Source of the DNA: Candidatus Hydrogenedentota bacterium | GTDB lineage: Bacteria; Hydrogenedentota; Hydrogenedentia; Hydrogenedentales; JAGMZX01 | Reading direction: 5' to 3' | Assembly: GCA_029556545.1 (NCBI GenBank) | Contig: JAKQEQ010000052.1 | Span: forward strand, 1 to 58,235 | Length of the DNA stretch: 58,235 bases | Shown here: one piece after another, positions 16,133 through 24,700 of the stretch | How positions within the stretch are numbered: position 1 is the first letter of the stretch | Layout: the number at the start of each line of letters is the position of its first letter | Notes under the pieces: model-generated | What the model was told of the DNA's origin: nothing | The model's input: the letters and a program-made list of their open reading frames with translations, nothing else | Database searches by the model: none | Program-made: the position numbers and the translations under genes

Positions 16133-16864
16133 ATGTCAGAAACCGATGATACCCGGTGCAAACTCCGCACGTTGCTGCTGGCAGTGATCAAAACTGCAAT
16201 GACAGACTTGGCGAGACAGCCGCTCAAACGCTACAACCCGATCCTGCAATATTGGCTCCTCATAAGTCCAAGCTCGAAGACCCCCATTGATCATAATCGA
16301 AGAGCTTTGGGGATGCACATCAAAGATATTAACGACCTTGCCTGTGCGGTCGGCTTGCCGGAACTCCTCCGGGGCTTGGAGGCGGAGACAAGCGCTTGCG
16401 AGATGAGACTGGAACAGCTTCTAGAAACCCAGGCCGGCAGCATCGAGCCAGGCTTGTTGCAGGTATACTCCCCGGTTGAACGGAGATATTGTATAGTCCA
16501 GCGGAATCCGGAGTCGCTTGTGGCAAATCTCAAAAGGCTCCTCGACGAGATCGTGCAATTGGATTTCGGGGAGCGGCACGCAAGTGTCTTGGGCGAGTCC
16601 CGCGCATTGCTTCGCACTACGGAGAAGAAGGCGGGGGCGGGACCGGGCAAAGGACTGACGATGACGGCGGTTTGGAAGCTCGCACAGAAGCGAGGGGTCG
16701 GAGGAGAGTGGAGGCGTACAACGTATATCAACCGGATGAAGGATGCCGTCGCCGAGGGGGTGATTACGCCGCCGTTTGACGATTCGACGGTGGCGGTGAT
16801 GAGCGAGTATCTGAGCACTCACCCGCCGCGTGAGTACTATCCCAACGGCCGGGAACCCGCCTGA
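16133..16864 (+). CDS. Hypothetical protein, first gene of the tRNA-Lys-linked element
   Basis: The 243-residue soluble protein is not assigned to a family. The N-terminal part is helical with L-K-R-Y-N-P-I-L-Q-Y-W. The middle has L-P-E-L-L-R-G-L-E-A-E and L-L-D-E-I-V-Q-L. The C-terminal ~80 residues (K-G-L-T-M-T-A-V-W-K-L-A-Q, then T-T-Y-I-N-R-M-K-D-A-V-A-E-G-V) look like a winged-helix-type DNA-binding segment, which is an inference only. GAGG eight bases before the ATG supports the start. It is divergent from hsdM and co-directional with the AlpA-like and Rep-like genes, but separated from them by 246 bases that contain a 9-bp repeat array, so membership of the mobile element is uncertain. 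Confidence 0.6.
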   Translation: MSETDDTRCKLRTLLLAVIKTAMTDLARQPLKRYNPILQYWLLISPSSKTPIDHNRRALGMHIKDINDLACAVGLPELLRGLEAETSACEMRLEQLLETQAGSIEPGLLQVYSPVERRYCIVQRNPESLVANLKRLLDEIVQLDFGERHASVLGESRALLRTTEKKAGAGPGKGLTMTAVWKLAQKRGVGGEWRRTTYINRMKDAVAEGVITPPFDDSTVAVMSEYLSTHPPREYYPNGREPA

Positions 16865-16902
16865 TCTCGCCGTCATATGCCGGAAGTTGCGCGGTCCGCA
16901 TA

Positions 16903-16929
16903 TTGGACAAATTGGACAAATTGGACAAG
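16903..16929. repeat. 9-bp tandem repeat, intergenic (3 units)
   Basis: TTGGACAAA, TTGGACAAA and TTGGACAAG lie head to tail. The unit differs from the hsdM repeat unit TCGGACAAA by one base. Confidence 0.85.
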
Positions 16930-17110
16930 CGCGGACTTTCCTTTCCCTTTTCCCCTTCATAACCCATTCAGGGCACGACACTTACGCCGAAAGCTGCCGG
17001 GAAACCGCTTGTCCAAATCCGCGGGCTGCGGAGAAATCGTGTAGGCTTTCACCGCGACTATGCGGCTTGGCCGCGTTGGCATGGGACCGATTAACGGAAA
17101 GGATTGAACG

Positions 17111-17335
17111 ATGGCGATTGAAATCGAATCGGAACTGCTCAGCGTCGGGGAGGCGGCCGTGATGCTGCGCCTGGGCAAACGGACGCTGTATCGTCTGGCG
17201 GACGTAGGCGCAATACCGCGTCCGGTGAAGGTGGGACGGGCGACGCGGTGGCGACGGCGGGAGCTCCAAGAGTGGGTTGATGCCGGATGCCCCGACCTAC
17301 GGCGGGTCGGGCTTGATTCGAGCGGGCTTCGGTAA
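17111..17335 (+). CDS. AlpA/excisionase-type helix-turn-helix protein
   Basis: The 74-residue protein has a MerR/AlpA-like winged helix: L-L-S-V-G-E-A-A-V-M-L-R-L-G-K-R-T-L-Y-R-L, then G-A-I-P-R-P-V-K-V-G-R-A-T-R-W-R-R-R-E-L. This is the pattern of phage and satellite excisionases and AlpA regulators, which bind DNA near attachment sites to promote excision or activate integrase expression. AAGGA seven bases upstream of the ATG is the ribosome-binding site. It is followed after 14 bases by a Rep-like gene. The integrase of the same element is 1.8 kb downstream, consistent with a regulatory or excision role. Confidence 0.8.
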   Translation: MAIEIESELLSVGEAAVMLRLGKRTLYRLADVGAIPRPVKVGRATRWRRRELQEWVDAGCPDLRRVGLDSSGLR

Positions 17336-17349
17336 GGGAGGCGACGGAA

Positions 17350-18408
17350 GTGGGCCGCGATAAGGAACGGCAGGCGCGACTCGAGCGCGGCATCTACGTG
17401 CCGGGCAAGGGCGCATCGGCGCATACGGCGCCGCTTCGGTTTGACCTTCTCGAATCGGCGGCGTACCGGGCTTTGTCGAATCCGGGGCGGTTGATTTTGC
17501 TTTTCATGGTCAAGGCGTGGTGCAAGACGACGGGATGGGAGCGGCGGCCGGCGTCGTTCTCCTTCTCTTGGGCGGAGGTTTGGACTATCATCGGGGAGGC
17601 CGCTTTCTTGAAAGCGCGGCGCGAACTTGTAGCGATGGGGTTTTTCGAAGCGCGCGGGGAAGACCAGGCGGGGACCCCGGGCGCGCCGATACAGTATCGG
17701 GCATCGGCCCAGTGGATGGATTTCAAGCCGTCCGCGGCGCTGGCGAAACAATGGGCCGACCAGGATCGCTATCGGCGGGAACGGGTCGAGAAGCAGCATC
17801 GACGCCGGGCACGTTTCAAGCGGAATCTCGGGCGAAAAAAGTCTACCGCGTGCGAGGTGGTAGCATCGCCCACTCTTCACCCTGCGGGAGGTGGTAGCAA
17901 ACGGCCATGCTACCGCCTGCGGCAGGGTGACGAGTACCCGGAAAATGCCGAAATGCTACCGCCTGCGGCAGGGGGATATGAATTAACCATTGAGTCCAGA
18001 CCGGCGACGGGACTGGAAGGAGAGAAAAACGCCACTGGAGGGGGGGGAGCGGGGGGGGAACCCACGCGGGAGGCCGTCGCCGTGGCCGATGTGGTGGGCG
18101 ACGTGGTGGCGAATCTGAAAGCGTCTGTGAATGGCACCGGGCGGGCGGCGGCATTGCTTGCGCGTGTCGAGGCCGTGGGCGGCTGCAAGAATGGTTATCG
18201 GGTGTGGTGGCGTGCGGTCACGGCGAAACTGCCGCCCGAGGGTCTGGACGTCTTGGACGAGCGACTTGATTATGTGGAGAAATGTTCAAGCCCGGAGCAA
18301 CGCCGGCGGAAAGACCTTGGCGAGTTGCGGCGGCCCGGTGGGTTCCTGGCGAAACAGGTTCAGGGTTGGGCGCGGACGCATCACGTGCGGCTGCCGCGAC
18401 GGCGATAG
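17350..18408 (+). CDS. Replication initiator-like winged-helix protein
   Basis: The 352-residue protein begins with a domain seen in plasmid and satellite replication proteins: P-L-R-F-D-L-L-E-S-A-A-Y-R-A-L-S-N, G-R-L-I-L-L-F-M-V-K, then S-F-S-W-A-E-V-W-T-I-I-G and A-R-R-E-L-V-A-M-G-F-F-E-A, a winged helix. A low-complexity linker (about residues 165-255) is encoded by DNA carrying four 20-bp iteron-like repeats, an arrangement used by some satellites whose origin lies within rep. The C-terminus has K-N-G-Y-R-V-W-W-R-A-V. No helicase or primase motif is visible. The start at 17350 is GTG, preceded by GGGAGGCG. It could instead be a transcriptional regulator. Confidence 0.55.
   Translation: MGRDKERQARLERGIYVPGKGASAHTAPLRFDLLESAAYRALSNPGRLILLFMVKAWCKTTGWERRPASFSFSWAEVWTIIGEAAFLKARRELVAMGFFEARGEDQAGTPGAPIQYRASAQWMDFKPSAALAKQWADQDRYRRERVEKQHRRRARFKRNLGRKKSTACEVVASPTLHPAGGGSKRPCYRLRQGDEYPENAEMLPPAAGGYELTIESRPATGLEGEKNATGGGGAGGEPTREAVAVADVVGDVVANLKASVNGTGRAAALLARVEAVGGCKNGYRVWWRAVTAKLPPEGLDVLDERLDYVEKCSSPEQRRRKDLGELRRPGGFLAKQVQGWARTHHVRLPRRR
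17846..17973. repeat. Four 20-bp iteron-like repeats within the Rep-like gene
   Basis: Direct units TGCTACCGCCTGCGGCAGGG lie at 17908-17927 and 17954-17973 and are identical. Inverted, diverged units lie at 17880-17899 and 17846-17865 and share the 12-base end GAGGTGGTAGCA. Spacing between adjacent units is 8-26 bases. A cluster like this inside a replication-type gene suggests an initiator-binding origin. Confidence 0.6.
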
Positions 18409-18454
18409 GCAACAATCCGCGGCGTGGGGCCGCGGTAAACGAAAGAAACAGATC

Positions 18455-18838
18455 ATGAGCGAGATGACGATGGAGACGGCGCAGGCGACGGTGAAACTGC
18501 GGGATGAGGAGGTCCTTGAGCGAATGCGGGAACGCGGCGAAACAAGGCAGGTAACGGAGCTTTCCATCCCCGAACTGCAAGCTGCCGATGACCTGGCGCG
18601 ATTGCATCACGCTGCGGCGCTGGCGGAAAGGGCAACCGGGTTCCGGGCGCGGCTCGAAGCGAAGAAGGCCGTCCGCGTCGCGTATGAAGCCGCGAAGGCG
18701 GCTTTCGAGGCGGCTGAGCGCGCCCTGAACCGTGCCCGCGCCGCGCAGGATGCGTGCGCGCGATCACGAGGTGAACTCCAAAGTCTGAAGGCCACACACG
18801 CGGACCTGCTCGCGGAGGTTGAACTTCGGACCGATTGA
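18455..18838 (+). CDS. Small coiled-coil protein of the mobile element
   Basis: The 127-residue protein is rich in Ala, Glu and Arg. From residue ~45 to the end it is predicted as a long helix with heptad character (A-A-L-A-E-R-A, A-A-K-A-A-F-E-A-A-E-R-A-L, L-Q-S-L-K-A-T-H-A-D-L-L). No catalytic motif or known family is recognised. I chose the ATG at 18455 because it starts the acidic N-terminal segment and lies 46 bases after the Rep-like gene. It is co-directional with the other element genes. A structural or scaffold role is possible but unproven. Confidence 0.55.
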   Translation: MSEMTMETAQATVKLRDEEVLERMRERGETRQVTELSIPELQAADDLARLHHAAALAERATGFRARLEAKKAVRVAYEAAKAAFEAAERALNRARAAQDACARSRGELQSLKATHADLLAEVELRTD

Positions 18839-18915
18839 TGAGGACCGGGCGCGTTCGTGGCCCGTGCGCCGACGCGCCCGAAAGGGACTTGACAAACAGC
18901 GGAGAGTGTGTAATC

Positions 18916-19131
18916 ATGGATACCATGAAGGCAAGACCGACACTCCGGGACCTGCTCGAGGCCGCGATACGCAAGACCGGGAATCTGCGGCAGATCGAGC
19001 GGCATACGGGCGTCAAGCGCCAGTCGATGATGAAATTCCTGCGGGGGCGTGATCTTCGCCTTGCGACGGCCCAAACCCTGATGGACTATTTCGGGATCGA
19101 GGTTCGGCGGGGGGGCAAGCCGCGGGCATGA
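18916..19131 (+). CDS. Small XRE-like helix-turn-helix protein
   Basis: The 71-residue protein contains L-R-D-L-L-E-A-A-I-R-K-T-G, then L-R-Q-I-E-R-H-T-G-V-K-R-Q-S-M-M-K-F-L-R-G, then A-T-A-Q-T-L-M-D-Y-F-G-I-E-V. This is a compact phage-repressor-type HTH. TTGACA at 18889-18894 lies 21 bases before the start; if used with TAATCA (18911-18916) the mRNA would be nearly leaderless. The stop overlaps the integrase start (ATGA), so the regulator and integrase are translationally coupled. It probably controls integrase expression. Confidence 0.7.
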   Translation: MDTMKARPTLRDLLEAAIRKTGNLRQIERHTGVKRQSMMKFLRGRDLRLATAQTLMDYFGIEVRRGGKPRA

Positions 19132-20726
19132 ACATCTTCCGTAAGAGTTTCACCATCGCCTTACCCAAGGGCGCAAAGGTTTTTGACCGCGACGGGGAAA
19201 CGTGGGCGCGGTGGCGCGGTCGGGGCGGGAAGACGCGGGAGTGCCGCGTCATCATGGGGCGCGACGGCTCGCGGCGGGCGGTCCAGATGTCGAAAACCTG
19301 GACCATGCGGTATACAGACCATACCGGAATCGAGCGAGAGGAATCGACCGGGCAGACGGATCGGGGACTGGCGGAAATCGTGGCCGCGGACCGGGCGCGA
19401 CGGGAAGAGCGGATTGGGGCGGGCGTCCTGACACTTGCGGAAGACCGGATGACCACGTGGGCGGGCGCGCCCTTGTCCGTGCATATTGCCGACTACCTGG
19501 ACGGCCTTCGCGACGCGGGGCGCACGCCGCGGCATATTGGGGAAGTGCGGGCGGCTCTCGAAGCGACCGCGGCGGCGTGTTCCTTCGACTACTTGCGCGA
19601 CATGAACCGGGAGGCCCTGGAAAGGCATCTTGCGTCGCGCCGGCGGCTTTCTCCCGAGCGCGGCGGGATCGGGGCGCGTTCATCGAATAAGCACGCCACA
19701 TATTGGAAGTCCTTCGCGTCGTGGGCCGTCGCAGAGAAACGGCTTGCCAACAACCCCTTCGCGGGGCTGCGCCGGGCAAATGAAGACGTTGATCGGCGGC
19801 ATGAACGGCGTGCGCTGTCTGAGGCCGAAGTCGAGGCGCTGCTCGAGGCGGCGGCGCGGCGCCCCTTGGAAAACGCCTTGCGTGCCTGTCGCGATAATCT
19901 TCCGGCGGCAGACCGGCAACGGCTCGCGGCCCTGGGCGAAGCGCGGGCGTTCTTCTATCGGTTTCTGGTTGAAACCGGCATGCGGTATGGCGAGGCGAAG
20001 TCGCTGCTCTGCTCGCAGGTGCGGCTTGACCATGACCCGCCTTTCATCGAACTGGCGCCGGGCGCCACGAAGAACCGGCGCGGGGGCAGGATTCCCTTGC
20101 ACGGCGATCTGGCGGAGGCGCTTGGAAAACATATCGCCGGGCGCGTGTCGCGCGACCTGGGGCAACCTGGCGCGGGGAACGTGGTGTCTTTTGAGGCTCC
20201 CGACCCAGACCCGCGGGTATTCGACGTGCCCTTGAGCATGGTTGCGCCATTCGTCAAGGACTTGCAAGCGGCGGGCATCGCAAAGCGGGATCGGGCCGGG
20301 CGGGTTGTGGACTTGCATTCTCTGCGGGCAACCTTCGCGACGCGACATGCGCGGGCGGGGACCCCGCCTCAGGTGTTGCAGCGGCTCATGCGGCATTCCA
20401 CGCCGCACTTGACCATGCGCCATTATGTCCATCTTGACCTTGGTGATCTGGGCGCGGCGGTCGAGGCGCTGCCCGCGATGGGTCCGCGAAATCTTGCACG
20501 AAATCTTGCACTGGCGGGGGGCATTTCAGGGCAATATGAGGCACGCGGGGGCGCTACCGTAACAGAAGCGGGGTGTGATACCGCGGCGGGACAGTCCGAG
20601 AGAATCGGCAATAAAGACGCGGGTAGGCGCAAAGGGGCACTGTCTGGCATAGTTAAGTGTCTGGTGAGCGGGGCGGGACTCGAACCCGCGGCCACCGGAT
20701 TAAAAGTCCGATGCTCTACCACCTGA
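19128..20726 (+). CDS. Tyrosine integrase of the tRNA-Lys-linked element
   Basis: The 532-residue protein has an N-terminal arm-binding region, a core-binding domain (about 110-205) and a catalytic domain. The conserved residues are in T-G-M-R-Y-G-E-A (Arg I), T-K-N-R-R-G-G (Lys), H-S-L-R-A-T-F (His-x-x-Arg), M-R-H-S-T (His III) and M-R-H-Y-V-H-L (nucleophile Tyr). The last ~20 residues (G-A-G-L-E-P-A-A-T-G-L-K) are encoded by the antisense strand of the tRNA-Lys gene. Integrases that target the 3' end of a tRNA often end this way, because their gene abuts the attachment site. This marks the right end of the element. The start overlaps the HTH gene by four bases. The matching left attachment site was not found in the window. 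Confidence 0.92.
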   Translation: MNIFRKSFTIALPKGAKVFDRDGETWARWRGRGGKTRECRVIMGRDGSRRAVQMSKTWTMRYTDHTGIEREESTGQTDRGLAEIVAADRARREERIGAGVLTLAEDRMTTWAGAPLSVHIADYLDGLRDAGRTPRHIGEVRAALEATAAACSFDYLRDMNREALERHLASRRRLSPERGGIGARSSNKHATYWKSFASWAVAEKRLANNPFAGLRRANEDVDRRHERRALSEAEVEALLEAAARRPLENALRACRDNLPAADRQRLAALGEARAFFYRFLVETGMRYGEAKSLLCSQVRLDHDPPFIELAPGATKNRRGGRIPLHGDLAEALGKHIAGRVSRDLGQPGAGNVVSFEAPDPDPRVFDVPLSMVAPFVKDLQAAGIAKRDRAGRVVDLHSLRATFATRHARAGTPPQVLQRLMRHSTPHLTMRHYVHLDLGDLGAAVEALPAMGPRNLARNLALAGGISGQYEARGGATVTEAGCDTAAGQSERIGNKDAGRRKGALSGIVKCLVSGAGLEPAATGLKVRCSTT

Positions 20727-20737
20727 GCTACCCGCCC
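20662..20737 (-). tRNA. tRNA-Lys (anticodon TTT)
   Basis: The cloverleaf reads: acceptor GGGCGGG paired with CCCGCTC (one G-U), D stem GCTC/GAGC, anticodon stem TCGGA/TCCGG around loop CTTTTAA, T stem GCGGG/CCCGC around TTCGAGT. The 3' CCA is encoded (20662-20664). Anticodon TTT specifies lysine. The 3' half overlaps the integrase ORF on the opposite strand and is the probable integration target. Confidence 0.95.
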
Positions 20738-20863
20738 ACGAAGGGATGACGCCGTGAAGCGGAAGAAGGGGAACGGCGTCCACATGAAGTAATCTTACAC
20801 TCCGCGGACGCCGCGCCGCAAGGATTCGCGCGCGCGAACTTGTTTGCGGTGGATTGTCCCCGC

Positions 20864-21568
20864 TCAGGGGATGATCACCCAGGCGTCGGCCACGCAGACA
20901 GCCCCAAGCCGCTGACCGAGGGGCGTCGCCTTGAATGCCTCGAAGGTGTAGGCGGCGGGCTCGTCCTGATTGGCGGGGGGCAGTTGGAAGACGTGGCCGG
21001 ATTCGGCGCGTTCGAGTCGTTTCCCGGCGTAGACGCGCTCGACGTAGCCCACGGTCACTTTCTTGTTGTCGCTGTTGAGCCGGGCGACTTCGCTGTAGAA
21101 CGCCTTGCGGTCGTCGTTTTCCTCGGCCATGAGCTTCTGAATCTCGTTCTTTTTCTCCGCGTCCTGCAAGGCCGCGCAATCGCGCAGGGCGAGGTAGCCG
21201 CGATTGGTCTCGCCCAGGCAGCCCTGGACCTTGAGTTCGTTGATCTTGCCGCTGCGCTCGTTGATCTTCTTGAGAATCTGGCGATAGCGCGCGGATTCGG
21301 TCTTCAATTCCTCCGCATAGGCCGGGCGTATCGGCGCGGCCCACTCGAGCACGCCGCGCAAGTGCGACGACGGCGCCGCGCCCGGCGCGGCCAACTCGGG
21401 GATGACGTCCGTCTTGCCTTCCATGTAGTCGAGGACGGCGTCGGCCTGTTTCTCGATGTGCCGAATGTCGAGCGTCACGTGGGCGGTGATCTGGTGTTCC
21501 GTGCGGATGACGCACCCGACCGACAGGATAAGACCGGTCACGGCGGTCGCTATTAGCACTCGCTTCAT
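20864..21568 (-). CDS. YnbE/YdbL-like (DUF1318) lipoprotein
   Basis: The 234-residue protein begins with a lipoprotein signal (M-K-R-V-L-I-A, hydrophobic stretch, lipobox L-S-V-G-C). Right after the Cys comes E-H-Q-I-T-A-H-V-T-L-D-I-R-H-I-E-K-Q, which resembles the small lipoprotein YnbE. The C-terminal half (K-I-N-E-L-K-V-Q-G-C-L-G-E-T-N-R-G-Y, then A-E-E-N-D-D-R-K-A-F-Y) resembles YdbL/DUF1318. In Enterobacteria ynbE and ydbL are separate genes beside ydbH; here they appear joined. The start has a strong AAGGAGGT. A likely promoter is at 21663-21691. The product should be an outer-membrane or periplasmic partner of the upstream YdbH-like protein in lipid transport to the outer membrane. Confidence 0.65.
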   Translation of the reverse strand: MKRVLIATAVTGLILSVGCVIRTEHQITAHVTLDIRHIEKQADAVLDYMEGKTDVIPELAAPGAAPSSHLRGVLEWAAPIRPAYAEELKTESARYRQILKKINERSGKINELKVQGCLGETNRGYLALRDCAALQDAEKKNEIQKLMAEENDDRKAFYSEVARLNSDNKKVTVGYVERVYAGKRLERAESGHVFQLPPANQDEPAAYTFEAFKATPLGQRLGAVCVADAWVIIP

Positions 21569-21662
21569 GGCAGGTACCTCCTTTTTGGGATACTGGACGC
21601 CGCGCGCGACGTCCCTATTCATCGCCGGCGCAGGCCGCCCCGTGTCACCCGGACCGTGTGCT

Positions 21663-21691
21663 ATTGTAACCGGAAGCGCGACGTTTTGCAT
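21663..21691 (-). promoter_or_regulatory. Candidate promoter of the YnbE/YdbL-like gene
   Basis: On the minus strand a TACAAT -10 (21663-21668) is preceded after 17 bases by ATGCAA (21686-21691), a weak -35. It lies about 95 bases upstream of the ATG. Confidence 0.4.
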
Positions 21692-21735
21692 TCCCGCCGG
21701 CGGCGGGCCTCAGGGGACACGCACGATCACGGGGG

Positions 21736-24700
21736 TTATTGCCGTTCGCGGGCGCGCAGAGCGGCGACCACTGCCTCCGGATCGGCGGTGATGTCGATGT
21801 CGAGCGTGAGGTCCTTGCTTGCGAGCACCGCCTTGCCGGCGATGCGCCCGTCGGCGAAGCCCAGTTTGAGTGACGCCGAGTCGAAGGCGCGCTGCTCCTT
21901 CTTACCGACGACGTCGCGGAGCATCCGCTCGAAGGACTTGCCCATCGGGATATCGCGGACGTACTGCGACAACAGCAACTGCTCGACCATGTCCCGGTTC
22001 ATGCTGAACCCTTCGCGGGATTCAAGGTCAACGGTCAGATCGGCAAGTTCGCCCGCCGACAATAGCACCGCGATAGTGCCGGTGGCGCGGCCCGTCAGCG
22101 TGACGCCCGGCGGCTCGAACTCCTTCGTGAATCGGTCCAGGTCCACCTGGGTCAGCTTTGCCTCGACGCGGACAGGCCGCCCTGCCTCAAGCAGGCCCGC
22201 CGCCAGTGTGGCCTCGACCGTCCCATCGAATACCGTTGTGGTGATGCCGTCGCTGCTGAGCCAGGAGCCGTCCGGTTGGAGCGTGGTTTCAATGCCGGTG
22301 AGGTTCACGCCGCCCGCGCTCAGGGCGTCCATATGGATGCGCACGCCGCCGGAGAGCCCGTCCCGCCAGGCGATCCCGCCCTCTGCCCCCAATCCCTCGA
22401 TGGCCGCCATCGCTCCTGGAAATGCTATCCGCGCGGCCCGGACCGTGCCTCGAACCTCGCCGCGCGCGCCGGAAGCGTCGTAAGCCAGCGATCCTGTGAC
22501 ATCGATCTCGCCATCCCCGTCGGCGAGATATTCGAGCGCGACGAGCGGCCCGAAATCGGTCACCACGCGGAACTCGGCCACGTCCAGCGCCAACGGTTGC
22601 ATGGCGAAGACCGCGCGGGGCGCGGTCACGCGCGTGTTCTCGCCCAGCGTGATTGACAGATTCTCCGCCCCAAACTCGCCGCTGTCCGCGGCGTACGCAC
22701 ACGCGCCCTCGAAGCGAAGTGTTTCGCCATAGGGCACGGCGAGGTCGCCCCAGCCCAGCGTGTCGGTGGAGAGCGTGAACCGCGCGGACAGCGCGCCGTT
22801 CGCGTAGCGCACGGGCGCGTCAAAGGCGATTTCGCCCCACAGGTCCGGGAGGCCCAATAACGTCGCAAGCAACTCCACGTCCCACTTACCGCTTAGCGTC
22901 CCACGCGCCGTCCCGGATTGCGGCTGCGCCTCCCAATCGCTCCCGGTGATGTCGACGCCTTCGGTCACGGCGAGGCGCCATGTCTTGCCGCGCCACTGCG
23001 AGAAGTCGCGGGATGCGGAAAGCGCGCCCGTCAACCGCGGGCCCGGTTCGGGAAACGCCCGCGACGCGACTACCAGCCCTTTCGCCGTGAGGTCCGCGTC
23101 GATACGCCAGTCATCATCACCCAAGTTCGCCTTGACCGACCCGTCGAGGCGAGCGGACACGTCCTCGGGCGGCGCAGAAGCCGTCAGCACGCGCAGCCAC
23201 AGGAACGGGTCGATATCCCGCGCCTCGATGGCGGCCTCGACCGCGCCATCGGGTTGCAGCACGCCGGTAAGCAAGCACTCTTGCCCGGCGAGAGCCGCTT
23301 CGAACTTGCCATTCACTTGCGTGCCCGCGTCGTCGAAGGCGATGTCGCCCTCGGTGCGGAGCAACGCCTCGACAGCGTCGCCGAAACCGGGATGCACTGC
23401 GCCTTCCCAGGCTAGTTGCCGCAGCCCGGCAGGAGGGGTCTTCTTCTCCTGCCCCGTCAAGCCCGCGGCAGCGGGAATCCAGCACACCTCGATAGATCCC
23501 CCAAGACTTCGCAGGTCCGGCGACCACTCGATGTACTGGCGATATCCTTCGGGAACCAGCGCGACAACCTGATCCCGCGTCCAATCCGCGAAACGCACTT
23601 GCGCCATTCCCACAGGTCCGGTCTCCGGCTCGGCATCCTCCGTCTGCGCGCGGGCGGCACAGCCCGCCGTCGGCGCGCCGCTGCGCACGGCAACGGTTAC
23701 TTCCTGACCCGCGTTAAGCGTGATCACGCCCTCGAATCCCGCGTCCTTGCCGAAATCGCCCGCGCCCCGCGCGGCCAGGTCGCCCGCATACCAGACCATC
23801 GGCGGCGCGCCCGCCTCGAGGCTCGCAATCCGCGCGACGACTTGCGCGTCGACGCTGTCGGGGTGGCGGCGGGTCACGCGCGTGCCGGAGAAATCGGCGC
23901 TGTCAAAGCGAACGGGCCACGAATCGCTCCGCATCCCAGCCGCCGCGAGGGCCGGCTCATGCAGCACCAATCGCTCCACTTCGATGTCGAATGGCGGCAG
24001 GCCGTCTTCTTGCGCTGCCGCTTCTCCAGACCCGACCGACAACTCGCCTCGCGCGCGTAGGTCGATCAGTCCGGGCACCGCCGCCTCGCCGTCGAATTGC
24101 CACGCGTCACCCTGACGCTGCAGCAGCAGGTTGACCGCCCCCTCCCGCGCCTCTTCCAACGCGCCGCCCAGCCGCCAACGCGCGTGGACAGGGTCTCCCG
24201 AGACGCGGCATAACAGGTCCTCGAAAGACGTGATGGTTGCGGTGAGCCCAAGCCCCTCGACTTCAACGGGGGATTCCCCGAGACTGTTACGGAAGTCAAT
24301 ACGGGCGATGCGCGTCGTTACAGGCGTCGCCAACAGCGGGTCGATGCCCGACGCAGGCGCCGTCAGGAACGCGCGCAGGAAATCGTGGTTCGTAGTTGCC
24401 GGACCGGTCCCCTCGAGCGCCACGCGCAGTCGATCGATAGTGAGTTCCCGGACGTAGCGACGGTCCTTCGGGAACAGGGCGTAGGCTACGCGCAAGCCGT
24501 CGATGGTGATGGTGGGTTGCTCGATTCCCGGCTCGCGCAGTTCAAGCCGCGTGGCCCGCAGCCCGCCCCGGAATCCCACGTCCTCGACCGTGACCGCCGC
24601 GCCCAGCACGCGCCCAAGCGCGATGCGCACCACAAGGGGCTGGGCCGTCCCGGTGAAGAGAAGCGCGGCGATAATCGCCAATAGCGCGAAGCCCACGAGC

